Below are positions 50,902-59,169 of a stretch of DNA of 64,000 bases, piece by piece. Origin of the DNA: Rhodobacter huangdaonensis (GTDB taxonomy: Bacteria; Pseudomonadota; Alphaproteobacteria; Rhodobacterales; Rhodobacteraceae); assembly GCF_004022465.1 (NCBI RefSeq), contig NZ_SAVA01000001.1, positions 186,001 to 250,000 of the forward strand, given 5' to 3'. The notes beneath the pieces were generated by a model that worked only from the letters and a program-made list of their open reading frames with translations, was not told the origin of the DNA and made no database searches. The stretch's first letter is position 1. The number at the start of each line of letters is the position of its first letter. The position numbers and the translations under genes are program-made.

Positions 50902-52248
50902 ATGGCCGGAAAACTGGAGGGCTCGGAAGAGCTCGAATTCTCTGACCGCCCGGTGCCGCGCGACGCGCGGATGGGGCGGCTGCCGCTGACGATGGCCTGG
51001 TGGTCGGTCTGCTCGGCGATGTTCTATCTGGTGGTGGCGGCCTCGCTGGCGCTTGCCTATGGCGCGCGCAACGCAATCATCGGGCTAGTGCTGTCGGTGA
51101 TCGCCTATGCGGTGGTGAACGCGGTGCTTGCCCGCCACGCGATCCGCACCGGGCTGAGCGTGTCGCTGTTCTCGCGCATCCTGCTCGGGCGCACCGGCGC
51201 CGCGGTGGCGACGCTGATCTTCTTCGCCACGGCGATCTATTATGCGGTGTTCGAGGGGTCGGTGATGGCGCTCGCGCTGCAGGACTATGCCGGGCTCGCC
51301 TATCCGCTCGCTGCGGGCATCGTTGTCGTCTATTCGGTCGCGCTGATCTTCGGCTCGATCCAGAACTGGCTCGACAAGCTCAATGGCGTGCTGCTGCCCT
51401 TCTACCTGCTGGGGCTCCTGGCCGCGATCGGACTGGCGGTCGCCGAATACGGCTATTCCGACGCCTGGCTGGCACTTGGCCCCGAGGGCGGCGCGCCGGC
51501 CGGCGGCTGGTGGGACTGCTTCGTCGCCTACATGGGCGTGTGGGTGCTGATGATGTACACCTACGATTACGCCCGCTTCGGCAAGACCGAGGACGCGGGC
51601 TTTCACGCGGGCTTCACCTTCGGCGCGCCGTTCTATGCCGTGGCCTTCCTGCTCAACGGCCTGGCCGGCATCTTCCTCGCCGCCAGCCTGCCCACCGGCG
51701 GCGCGGTGAGCGAGGTCTCGGTGGTGCTGGCACTGATCAAGCTGATGGGCCTTGCCGGGCTCGGCTTCGTCTGGATCTCGCAGACCCGGATCAACACCGC
51801 GAACTATTACCTTGCCGCAGTGAACATGGAGAGCTTCGCCGAGACCGCCTTCCGGCTGCACCTGCCGCGCGTGATCTGGGCCTGCGTGACCGGGGTCGTG
51901 GTCTATGCCCTGATGATGGCGGATGTCTTTGCCTACATCCTGCAGGCGCTGGCCTGGCAGGGGATCTTCGTCGTCGCCTGGGTCGCGGTGGCGATGACCC
52001 ATATCCTGACCGAGGGCCGCGGCGGCGCCAACGAGGACCGGCTGCATTCGAGCCTCGCCGAAACGCCGAACGTCAATCGCGCGGGGATGACGGCATGGCT
52101 CCTGAGCGCGGGGACCGGCCTCGTCCTGCACGTCCTTGGCGGCGCCTGGGCTGCAGTCTCCGCGCCGGCGACGTTCCTCGTTGCGGCCGTGGCCTACCTC
52201 ATCCTTCATCCGCTTCTCGGACTGCGGACGGCCGTGCGCAACGCATGA
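50902..52248 (+). CDS. NCS1-type permease (cytosine/hydantoin/allantoin family)
   Basis: 448 residues from the ATG at 50902 (GGGAG 8 bases upstream). About 12 membrane helices; family features MAWWSVCSAMFYLVVAAS, GRTGAAVATLIFFATAIYY, YDYARFGK and SQTRINTANYYLAAVNMESF. It imports a ring compound with H+ or Na+. Third gene after hyuB and hyuA, so probably supplies their substrate. Confidence 0.88.
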   Translation: MAGKLEGSEELEFSDRPVPRDARMGRLPLTMAWWSVCSAMFYLVVAASLALAYGARNAIIGLVLSVIAYAVVNAVLARHAIRTGLSVSLFSRILLGRTGAAVATLIFFATAIYYAVFEGSVMALALQDYAGLAYPLAAGIVVVYSVALIFGSIQNWLDKLNGVLLPFYLLGLLAAIGLAVAEYGYSDAWLALGPEGGAPAGGWWDCFVAYMGVWVLMMYTYDYARFGKTEDAGFHAGFTFGAPFYAVAFLLNGLAGIFLAASLPTGGAVSEVSVVLALIKLMGLAGLGFVWISQTRINTANYYLAAVNMESFAETAFRLHLPRVIWACVTGVVVYALMMADVFAYILQALAWQGIFVVAWVAVAMTHILTEGRGGANEDRLHSSLAETPNVNRAGMTAWLLSAGTGLVLHVLGGAWAAVSAPATFLVAAVAYLILHPLLGLRTAVRNA

Positions 52249-52255
52249 CACTTTC

Positions 52256-52278
52256 GCCGCGGCCGGAAAGGCCGCGGC
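52256..52278 (+). terminator. Terminator of the hyu operon
   Basis: GCCGCGGCC-ggaaa-GGCCGCGGC, a perfect 9-bp stem with a 5-base loop, seven bases past the permease stop. No T-run follows, as is common in such GC-rich genomes. Confidence 0.65.
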
Positions 52279-52483
52279 ATCTGCCGTCACCGCAAGCGCG
52301 ATGTGGCGACCCGGCGGAAATCATCTACATCCGGAATTTTCCGCCGGACCTGCCGCGGGATTTTTCTCCATCTTCATCCGGGCTTCCGGTTTCCAGACAT
52401 GAGTTCCGCGCACCGATATGTGCAACAAACCCCAACCGCGCCCCTAAGGTTGCCACCCTGAGGCGATTAATATACAGATAGAA

Positions 52484-52489
52484 ATATCA
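52484..52489 (-). promoter_or_regulatory. TGATAT motif in AT island upstream of gntR (a)
   Basis: CTGATATTTC on the minus strand, within an AT-rich island (52466-52497), 27 bases before the GntR start. One of four similar islands ahead of the transcription units between 52 and 62 kb; its position would suit autoregulation. Confidence 0.35.
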
Positions 52490-52516
52490 GAAATTCCTTC
52501 CCTGGACAAAACCACC

Positions 52517-53233
52517 ATGACCGCCAAGCCGGCCGCCCTCCTTCATTCCTCGCAAACCGACGGCAAGGCCACCAAGCCCCTGTCCCTTACCGAAAAGGTC
52601 TATCAGTCGCTGCGTCACGAAATCCTGCGCTGCAAACTCAAGCCCGGGTCGGAGCTGTCCGAGGCCGAGCTGGCCGCAAGGTTCGAAGTCTCGAAGACGC
52701 CGGTGCGCGAAGCCCTCGCCGCGCTGCGTCTCGACGGGTTGATCCGGACCTTCCCGCGCCGCGGTTATCAGGTGGCCCCCATCACCCTCGGGGATATCAA
52801 CGAGCTGTTCGACCTGCGCACGATCATCGAGGCGGGCACCGCCGAGCTGGCCGCGAAACGGATCACCGATGCCGAGATCGAGGAACTCTCGCGCCTCGCC
52901 AAGGCCAGCTACGATCCCGGAACCGAGCGGACCCTGGACTATTTCATCGACGCCAACCGGCACTTCCATCTCGCGATCGCACGGGCTTCCGGCAATGGCC
53001 GGCTGGTGAAGCTGCTGGAGCGGCAGATCAACGAGCTGGAACGGTTCTTCTATCTTGGCGCGACGCTGCGCGACGTGAACACCGAAACCAACAAGCAGCA
53101 TCAGGAGATCGTTGACATTCTTGCGTCGCGTGATCCCGAGGCCTCGCGGGCGATCCTGACCAGCCACAACAACGCCACCCGGCACGGGCTGCTGATGGCG
53201 CTGGCGATGAATGCCAGCGACATTTCACTTTAG
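52517..53233 (+). CDS. GntR family regulator, FCD subfamily
   Basis: 238 residues. Winged helix at residues 20-85 (GSELSEAELAARFEVSKTPVREALAALR). The FCD domain carries acidic and His metal/ligand residues (LFDLRTIIEAGTAELAA, DANRHFHLAIARASGN, HQEIVDILASRD). First gene of the 52-64 kb catabolic cluster and the likely local repressor. Its own promoter region holds the AT-rich TGATAT-containing island found ahead of three other units. Confidence 0.92.
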   Translation: MTAKPAALLHSSQTDGKATKPLSLTEKVYQSLRHEILRCKLKPGSELSEAELAARFEVSKTPVREALAALRLDGLIRTFPRRGYQVAPITLGDINELFDLRTIIEAGTAELAAKRITDAEIEELSRLAKASYDPGTERTLDYFIDANRHFHLAIARASGNGRLVKLLERQINELERFFYLGATLRDVNTETNKQHQEIVDILASRDPEASRAILTSHNNATRHGLLMALAMNASDISL

Positions 53234-53327
53234 AACCGGGCGGGCGCGGCCGTTCCTTACGCGCGCTCCCCTCAGGCCGACGTGACATCCGGGCCATCGG
53301 CGTTTTACGCTGGACATCTCACAATAA

Positions 53328-53346
53328 ATATTTTCTAAATATATCA
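53328..53346. promoter_or_regulatory. AT palindrome and TGATAT motif upstream of the flavoenzyme gene (b)
   Basis: ATATTT-tct-AAATAT (53328-53342) overlaps TGATAT on the minus strand (53341-53346), 52 bases before the 53399 start. In a G+C-rich genome such an island is likely a promoter/operator; candidate target of the upstream GntR regulator. Confidence 0.45.
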
Positions 53347-53398
53347 CACGGCGCATCGGGCGCCGGGCACCTCACCGATCCCGGACGGTCCCCCTCTC

Positions 53399-55363
53399 AT
53401 GTCCAGCACTGATCCTGCCCACTTTCCCAACCTGTTCCGGCACCTTTCCATCAACGGGTGTCCGATCCGCAACCGGATCGTCATGACCGGCCACGGAACG
53501 GGAATGCCGACAGACGGCACACCCAACGCCCAGACCGTCGCCTATTACCGCGAACGTGCGAAGGGGGGCGTCGGCCTGATCATGCTGGGCACGCAGCAGG
53601 TGCATCCCTCCTCGCCGGGGATCACCGGGCTCCTGTGCAACTACGACGACCGGATCATCCCGGGGCTGCGCGACGTGGCGCAGGCGGTGCACGAACACGG
53701 GGCGAAGATCTTCGGCTATCTCGGGCACATGGGGCTGTCCTCTTCGGCCAAGCCCGCACCGCTGTGGTCAGCCTCAGCCACCTTCGACCAGAAATACGGC
53801 GAGGTCGCCCACGCCGTCTCGCTCGCCGAGATCAGGGAACTGATCGCCGCCTTCGCCGCAGCAGCGCGCCGCAACCTGACCGCCGGGCTCGACGGGATTG
53901 AGGTCCATTGCGGCCATGGCCTGCTGCTGATGCAATTCCTGTCCCCGCTGACCAATCACCGCACCGACGCCTACGGCGGCTCGCTGGAGAACCGCACCCG
54001 ACTGCCGCGCGAGGTGCTGGCCGCCGTCCGCGCCGAGATCGGCCCGAATGTGCCGCTTGGCATCCGGGTCTCGGCCGACGAGCTGATGCCCGGCGGGCTG
54101 AGCATCGACGACATGGAAGAAATCTGCCCGATGCTGGTCGAGGCCGGCGCCCTCGACTACATCGACGTCAGTGCCGGCAATGACGGCAACCTGATTTCGA
54201 ACATGTTGCACGAACCGCCGATGGGCCTGCCCTTCGCCCCCTTTGCGCCGCTCGCGGGCCGCCTGCGTGCCGCCTGCCCGGGCGTGAAGATCCTGCACGC
54301 GACGCGTATCCACACCGCCGCCGAGGCCGAAAAGCTGCTGGCCGCCGGACAGGCCGACATGGCCGGGATGGTGCGGCCGCTGATCGCCGACCCCGACCTG
54401 CCGGCCAAGGCCGCACGCGGCGAGGTCGACCGGATCACCCCCTGCGTCGGTTGCGAACAGGCCTGCTTCGGACGGCTGCACCGCGGCAAGCACATCTCCT
54501 GCGTCGGCAACCCCACCACCGGCCGTGAGATCCGCTGGTACGGGCTGGCCCCGGCGGCGAAATCGCTGAAACTCTGCATTGTCGGCGCCGGCCCAGCGGG
54601 GCTGGAATCGGCCCGCATCGCGGCGATGCGTGGCCACACAGTCACCCTGTTCGATCAGCACGACGAGCTGGGCGGGCGAATGAACATTGCAAAGCTGCCC
54701 GTCGGCCGTTCCGAATGGGGGCGGATGATCGCGCACAAGGCTTCGGAACTGGCACATCTGGGGGTCACACTGCGGCTGGGCCACGCGGTCGGCGCCGCGG
54801 AAATCCTCGCCGGGGGCCCCGACGCGGTGTTTCTGGCCACCGGTTCGAAACCCGGCAAGCTGCACGTTCCGGGCGAGGAAACCGCTCCGAGCCTGATCGT
54901 CGACGCGGCGATGCTGACCCCCGAAAGCTGCGGCGACCGGGTGCTGGTGATCGACAACATCAACCGCACCCCGGGCATCGCCACCGCGATCCACCTGGCG
55001 CGGCTGGGCCGCAAGGTCGACCTGAGCACCCAGAGCATTTTTGCCGGCTACAATCTGGTCAAGCAGAACCTCGCGCTGTTCTACCGCGAGGCCGGCCGCC
55101 ATGGCGTGACCTTTCTGCCCTCGACCCGGCCCGTGCTGTTCGACGGCGGCACGGTCACGCTGGAGCAGGTCTTCACCCGCGAGAATCTGCCGCCACGAAC
55201 CTATGACACGATCGTTCTGGCCGACCCGGGGCTGCCACGCGATGAGCTGATGGGGCAGTTGCAGGACAGGGTCGGCATCCTGCGCGCGATCGGCGACGCC
55301 TACGCTCCGCGCGACATCGAGGCAGCGTTCCTGGACGGTTACGAAGCCGCACTCACCCTTTAA
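53399..55363 (+). CDS. Trimethylamine-dehydrogenase-like iron-sulfur flavoenzyme (OYE family)
   Basis: 654 residues in three parts. FMN barrel of the old yellow enzyme family (1-335; GIEVHCGHGLLLMQFLSP, NHRTDAYGGSLENR). A Cys cluster CVGCEQACFG..SCVGNP (about 347-370) for one [4Fe-4S]. A second dinucleotide domain (CIVGAGPAGLESARIAAMRG, from about 393). This is the layout of trimethylamine/dimethylamine dehydrogenase, 2,4-dienoyl-CoA reductase and N-methylproline demethylase. With two DAO-type oxidases nearby, oxidative N-demethylation is the best guess. No clear ribosome site precedes the ATG. Confidence 0.9.
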   Translation: MSSTDPAHFPNLFRHLSINGCPIRNRIVMTGHGTGMPTDGTPNAQTVAYYRERAKGGVGLIMLGTQQVHPSSPGITGLLCNYDDRIIPGLRDVAQAVHEHGAKIFGYLGHMGLSSSAKPAPLWSASATFDQKYGEVAHAVSLAEIRELIAAFAAAARRNLTAGLDGIEVHCGHGLLLMQFLSPLTNHRTDAYGGSLENRTRLPREVLAAVRAEIGPNVPLGIRVSADELMPGGLSIDDMEEICPMLVEAGALDYIDVSAGNDGNLISNMLHEPPMGLPFAPFAPLAGRLRAACPGVKILHATRIHTAAEAEKLLAAGQADMAGMVRPLIADPDLPAKAARGEVDRITPCVGCEQACFGRLHRGKHISCVGNPTTGREIRWYGLAPAAKSLKLCIVGAGPAGLESARIAAMRGHTVTLFDQHDELGGRMNIAKLPVGRSEWGRMIAHKASELAHLGVTLRLGHAVGAAEILAGGPDAVFLATGSKPGKLHVPGEETAPSLIVDAAMLTPESCGDRVLVIDNINRTPGIATAIHLARLGRKVDLSTQSIFAGYNLVKQNLALFYREAGRHGVTFLPSTRPVLFDGGTVTLEQVFTRENLPPRTYDTIVLADPGLPRDELMGQLQDRVGILRAIGDAYAPRDIEAAFLDGYEAALTL

Positions 55364-55389
55364 TCATCGGCAATCGAAGGAAGAAGGAA

Positions 55390-55755
55390 ATGGAAGAGAA
55401 GATCCAGTGGTCGCGCCAGGAAGACGTTCCGCTGACCTGGGTTCACCCCGGCAAGGAATTCAGCCATCGGCTGATCACCAAGAAGCAGAACGGCTCGAGC
55501 CTGTCCTTTCACATCACCACCTACATGCCCAATTTCGAGGTGATGGTGGAAGGCAACGGCGTCAATGAAGTGATCCTGTATTGCCTGCACGGCTGGTCGC
55601 GTCAGATTGTCGAGGGCACCGGCGAAGAGCATATCTTCAAGCAGGGGGATGCGATGTATCTGCCCAAAAACTACCGCTACAAGCACATCATCGGCGAGGC
55701 CGGGCTGATCGTGGCCGTGGCTGCGAACCCGTCGAAGGAACATGGCGACATGTAA
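55390..55755 (+). CDS. Small cupin-domain protein
   Basis: 121 residues; GGAAGAAGGAA precedes the ATG. A single cupin barrel: NEVILYCLHGWSRQIVEG and FKQGDAMYLPKNYRYKHII give the two cupin motifs, but the first lacks the usual metal-binding HxH, having only one His. It follows the iron-sulfur flavoenzyme by 26 bases, so the two are probably co-transcribed. Function unknown; it might bind a pathway metabolite. Confidence 0.75.
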   Translation: MEEKIQWSRQEDVPLTWVHPGKEFSHRLITKKQNGSSLSFHITTYMPNFEVMVEGNGVNEVILYCLHGWSRQIVEGTGEEHIFKQGDAMYLPKNYRYKHIIGEAGLIVAVAANPSKEHGDM

Positions 55756-55796
55756 GTGTCGCGCGGGCGGCGACGCCCGGAAAAGACTGGATCGCG

Positions 55797-55824
55797 CAGC
55801 CCCGCCGGGAAGACCGCGGGGCTG
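55797..55824 (+). terminator. Hairpin terminator after the cupin gene
   Basis: CAGCCCCGC-cgggaagacc-GCGGGGCTG, a perfect 9-bp stem with a 10-base loop, about 40 bases past the cupin stop. Followed by TCTGCATT, a weak T-content tail. Separates the flavoenzyme/cupin unit from the ABC operon. Confidence 0.6.
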
Positions 55825-55956
55825 TCTGCATTCCGCCCCCTCCCCCCGAAGCCCCGCTTTCCCGGGCGCCGGCCGCGCGGCGGAATCGCACAGCGCCGCC
55901 CCGCGAAAAGTCCCGGCCAGCCGGTCTCGTCCCGGCCGGTGCCACGTTCTTTTTCC

Positions 55957-55991
55957 GCTCAATAACTGACATGATCGCCATATCATTGAGC
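55957..55991. promoter_or_regulatory. Inverted repeat upstream of amino-acid ABC operon
   Basis: GCTCAAT and ATTGAGC separated by 21 bases; inside are ATGAT and ATCAT, a nested shorter repeat. It lies 145-180 bases upstream of the binding-protein ATG. Candidate operator. Confidence 0.4.
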
Positions 55992-56026
55992 GTGCCCCAC
56001 CACTGCCATCTGCAAAACATGAATGC

Positions 56027-56032
56027 TGATAT
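56027..56032 (+). promoter_or_regulatory. TGATAT motif in AT island upstream of ABC operon (c)
   Basis: CTGATATATTACAAAAG on the plus strand, about 104 bases before the binding-protein start; closely resembles the minus-strand GTGATATATTTAGAAAA at island b. Confidence 0.35.
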
Positions 56033-56135
56033 ATTACAAAAGATTTCTAGTTGAACTCCTCTTGGCCGGAGCCCTATCTGGTATCACGCCGGTCGCGAAA
56101 ATCCCGGCTCACCGACTGACAGAGGATCAGAAACG

Positions 56136-56996
56136 ATGAAAATCATGGACTTCGCCGCCGGAGTGACCGTCGCGGCTCTGACCTTGCTCCCGGCCGGGTT
56201 CGCCGCGGCACAGGAATCGCTCGGCTCGCTGCAGGTCAAACTGGAGCGCCCCAATCCCTGGCCGCTCGCGCATCTGGTCGAGGACGGCAAGCTCATGATC
56301 GTCACCACCGGCAAGACCGCGGGCGAGACGCTGGTCAACGACAAGGGCGAGCTCGAAGGCGCGCGTATCGACCTGTGGACCAAGATGGCCAAGGATCTCG
56401 GGCTGGAGCCGGTCTTTGTGCGCTCTGACTGGGCCGGCGTGATGCCGGGGCTGGCGGCGAACCGGTTCGACCTCGGCTGTGAAAGCGCCAGCTGGAACAA
56501 TGACCGGCTGACCTCGAAGGACTTCTTCCTGACCCGCCCGATCAAGGTTCAGGTCGATGTCGCCGTCGTGCGCAAGGACTCCGGGATCGACAGTTTCGCC
56601 GCGATGGCGGGCAAGAAACTGGGCGGTGTCAAGGGGGAGATGGAACTGAAGGCCCTCGCCGACAAGGTCGGCACGGATCTGAACGACACGTTGGGGCTGC
56701 CGGGCGTGACCGAGTCGCGCCTTGCGCTGATGAACAAGCAGATCGACGTCTACGGCACGAACCTCACCGCGGCGGGTGCGCTGCTGAAATCCGAGGGCGG
56801 TGACCAGTTCAAGGTCCTTCCGGAACCGACCCTTGTCGGGGTTGGCGGTTTCTGCGTCAACGCGCGGGAGCCCGACCTGCTGAACGCAGTCAACTTCCTG
56901 CTGGCCGAATATCGCGCCGATGGCACGATCAAGATGCTGAACGAGAAGTGGGGCCTGCCGGACACCTCAGACCTGCTGAGCAAGGTCGGCTACTGA
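56136..56996 (+). CDS. Amino-acid ABC transporter substrate-binding protein
   Basis: 286 residues with a signal peptide (MKIMDFAAGVTVAALTLLPAGFAAA). Family-3 binding-protein fold: EGARIDLWTKMAKDLGLEPVFV, GVMPGLAANRFDLGC and a C-terminal DGTIKMLNEKWGLP. GAGGATC lies upstream of the ATG. First gene of a run of seven on the plus strand (permease, permease, ATPase, oxidase, gamma-glutamyltransferase family, oxidase, AroM-like). The ligand is probably an amino acid or a modified amino acid. Confidence 0.92.
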   Translation: MKIMDFAAGVTVAALTLLPAGFAAAQESLGSLQVKLERPNPWPLAHLVEDGKLMIVTTGKTAGETLVNDKGELEGARIDLWTKMAKDLGLEPVFVRSDWAGVMPGLAANRFDLGCESASWNNDRLTSKDFFLTRPIKVQVDVAVVRKDSGIDSFAAMAGKKLGGVKGEMELKALADKVGTDLNDTLGLPGVTESRLALMNKQIDVYGTNLTAAGALLKSEGGDQFKVLPEPTLVGVGGFCVNAREPDLLNAVNFLLAEYRADGTIKMLNEKWGLPDTSDLLSKVGY

Positions 56997-57007
56997 GCAG
57001 ACCGCGC

Positions 57008-57679
57008 ATGAGCCTCGACCTCTCCGTCTGGTTGTCCCGCGGCCCCTACATCGTGCAGGGCTTCTGGCTGACCCTCGCCATGGTGGGCGCGGTGCTGGTG
57101 ATCAGCGCCCCGCTTGCCCTGGCAGTCGGGCTTGCGCTGACGTCCGGTCGGCGGGGACTGACCGCTGCCGTCGGCTTTTTCAGCTGGCTGGTGCGCGGCA
57201 TCCCGCCGCTGATCATCCTGATGATCGCCTATTACATCCTGCCGATCACCCTGAACCTGAGGCTGCAACCGCTCAGCGCCGCGATCTGGGGCTTCGTGCT
57301 CTACAACACCTTCATCTTTGGCGAGGTCGTGGCCTCCGGGCTGCGTGCCGTGCCGCGCGGCCAGCGCGAGGCGATCACCGCGATGGGGCTGCCGCCGCTG
57401 CGCGCGCTGCGCCGGATCGTGCTGCCGCAGGCGATGCCGGTGATCATCCCGCCCTATATCTCCTACGCCACCGACATGGTCAAAAGCACCGCCCTCGCCG
57501 GTTCGATCGGGGTGATGGACCTGGTGACCCGCGCCAATCAGGCGATCGTCGCCACCAACCGCCCGTTCGAGATCCTGATCGGCGTGGCGGTGATCTACGG
57601 CATCTTCGACGCCGCGCTGATCGCCCTGCAATTCTGGAGCGAACGGCGCTGGACCAGAAGCCGGAGGCGCACGGCATGA
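57008..57679 (+). CDS. Amino-acid ABC transporter permease (first)
   Basis: 223 residues from the ATG at 57008, 11 bases after the binding-protein stop. HisQ/HisM-type, about five helices, EAA loop LRRIVLPQAMPVIIPPYISYA. Its TGA overlaps the ATG of the next permease. Confidence 0.92.
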   Translation: MSLDLSVWLSRGPYIVQGFWLTLAMVGAVLVISAPLALAVGLALTSGRRGLTAAVGFFSWLVRGIPPLIILMIAYYILPITLNLRLQPLSAAIWGFVLYNTFIFGEVVASGLRAVPRGQREAITAMGLPPLRALRRIVLPQAMPVIIPPYISYATDMVKSTALAGSIGVMDLVTRANQAIVATNRPFEILIGVAVIYGIFDAALIALQFWSERRWTRSRRRTA

Positions 57680-58329
57680 ATTTCGACCTGCAAATGCTGA
57701 TCGACAATTGGGATCCGCTGATGCTGGGCGTGCGCACCACGCTGTGGCTGTTTCTGGCGATCATGGCGATCTGCACCCCGCTGGCGCTGCTGGTGGCGCT
57801 GGCGCGGATCTCGCGGTTCCGGACGCTGTCCCGGCTTGCAGGGGCCTATGTGAACACGATCCGTGCCCTGCCGCTGCTGGTGATCCTGTTCTTCACCTTC
57901 TACGGGCTGCCGGCCTTCGGCATCTACGTCTCGCCCTTCACCGCGGCGATGATCGGCCTGACCATCGTCACCACGGCCTTCCTGTCCGAGGATCTGCGCG
58001 CCGGGCTTTTGTCGGTGCCGCGCGGTCAGTTCGAGGCCGCCGCCGCGCTCGGGCTGAGCCCCGGGCGTTTCGTGGGCCGGGTGCTGATCCCGCAGGCGCT
58101 GCCGATCCTGTGCGCGCCCTATTTCACCCGCGCCATCGTCACGGTGAAGGCGACCTCGATCGCCTCCATGGTCGCGGTCAACGAGATCACCGCGCAAAGC
58201 ATGGCGGCAGTCACCACCACCTACCACTCGATCGAGTTCCTCGGCTTTGCCGCCGCCGCCTATCTGCTGCTGAGCTCGGTTCTGGCCCTGTTGCAAGCTT
58301 TCGTGCAGCGCCGGGTCAACCTGAGCTGA
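57676..58329 (+). CDS. Amino-acid ABC transporter permease (second)
   Basis: 217 residues, start overlapping the previous stop (ATGA). About five helices; EAA loop GRVLIPQALPILCAPYFTRA. Forms the heterodimeric channel with the 57008-57679 product. Confidence 0.92.
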   Translation: MNFDLQMLIDNWDPLMLGVRTTLWLFLAIMAICTPLALLVALARISRFRTLSRLAGAYVNTIRALPLLVILFFTFYGLPAFGIYVSPFTAAMIGLTIVTTAFLSEDLRAGLLSVPRGQFEAAAALGLSPGRFVGRVLIPQALPILCAPYFTRAIVTVKATSIASMVAVNEITAQSMAAVTTTYHSIEFLGFAAAAYLLLSSVLALLQAFVQRRVNLS

Positions 58330-58352
58330 GGCCCGTTTTAAAGGATCTTCCG

Positions 58353-59162
58353 ATGTCCCTGCCCGAAACGCCCGTCCCTTCGGAACCGGCCCCCCACAGG
58401 TCCCGCTTCATGCTCGAGTTGGTGAACCTGAACAAGAGTTTCGGCGATAAGCAGGTGTTGCGCGGCATCGATCTGCGGGTGCCGCCCGGACAGGTGGTGT
58501 CGCTGATCGGCGCCTCGGGGTCGGGGAAGTCGACGCTGCTGCGCTGCGTGAACTATCTGGAACAGCCCGACCCCGGCAGTGCGGTGCTGATCGACGGGAT
58601 GCAGATCGGCGGTGATGACCCGCGGCACGGCTCCGCCCGTCAACTGCGCCAGCAGCGCAGCGAGATCGGCATGGTGTTCCAGCACTTCAACCTGTTCCCG
58701 AACATGACCGCGCTCGACAACGTCTGCGAGGGGCCGCTGGCGCACAGGCGCGGCACCCGGGCCGAGATCCGCGAGATGGCGTTGCACCTGCTTGACCGGG
58801 TCGGGCTGGCCGAGCGGGCCGACCATTACCCCAGCCAGCTCTCGGGGGGCCAGCAGCAGCGCGTCGCCATTGCCCGTTCCCTGGCGATGAAGCCCAAGCT
58901 GATGCTGTTCGACGAAGTCACCTCGGCGCTCGATCCCGAGCTGGTGGACGAGGTTCTCAAGGTGATGCGCGAGCTGGCGCAGGGCGGCATGACGATGATC
59001 TGCGTCACCCACGAGATGGCCTTCGCCGAGGATGTCGGCGACCGGGTGATCTTCATGGCGGACGGCAGGATCCTCGAGGACGGACCGCCCTCGAAGGTGA
59101 TCCGCAATCCCGAACACGATCGCACCCGTGCCTTCCTGGCGCGTGCGCTGCGCAACCGCTGA
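58353..59162 (+). CDS. Amino-acid ABC transporter ATP-binding protein
   Basis: 269 residues from the ATG at 58353 (AAAGGAT upstream). A short N-terminal extension (residues 1-20) precedes the ATPase with Walker A GASGSGKST, signature LSGGQQQR, Walker B LFDEVTSALDPE and H-loop THEMAFA. Walker B has Val where the sister system at 1989-2750 has Pro; harmless, as the catalytic Glu is kept. Confidence 0.93.
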   Translation: MSLPETPVPSEPAPHRSRFMLELVNLNKSFGDKQVLRGIDLRVPPGQVVSLIGASGSGKSTLLRCVNYLEQPDPGSAVLIDGMQIGGDDPRHGSARQLRQQRSEIGMVFQHFNLFPNMTALDNVCEGPLAHRRGTRAEIREMALHLLDRVGLAERADHYPSQLSGGQQQRVAIARSLAMKPKLMLFDEVTSALDPELVDEVLKVMRELAQGGMTMICVTHEMAFAEDVGDRVIFMADGRILEDGPPSKVIRNPEHDRTRAFLARALRNR

Positions 59163-59169
59163 GGCTCCG

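Larger units (their letters stand above)
55756..56135. other. Gene-free stretch between cupin gene and amino-acid ABC operon
   Basis: 380 bases. It contains a terminator-like hairpin (55797-55824), an inverted repeat GCTCAAT-N21-ATTGAGC (55957-55991) and an AT-rich island (56020-56055) with a TGATAT motif. No convincing reading frame. The features fit the end of one unit and the promoter of the next. Confidence 0.6.
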
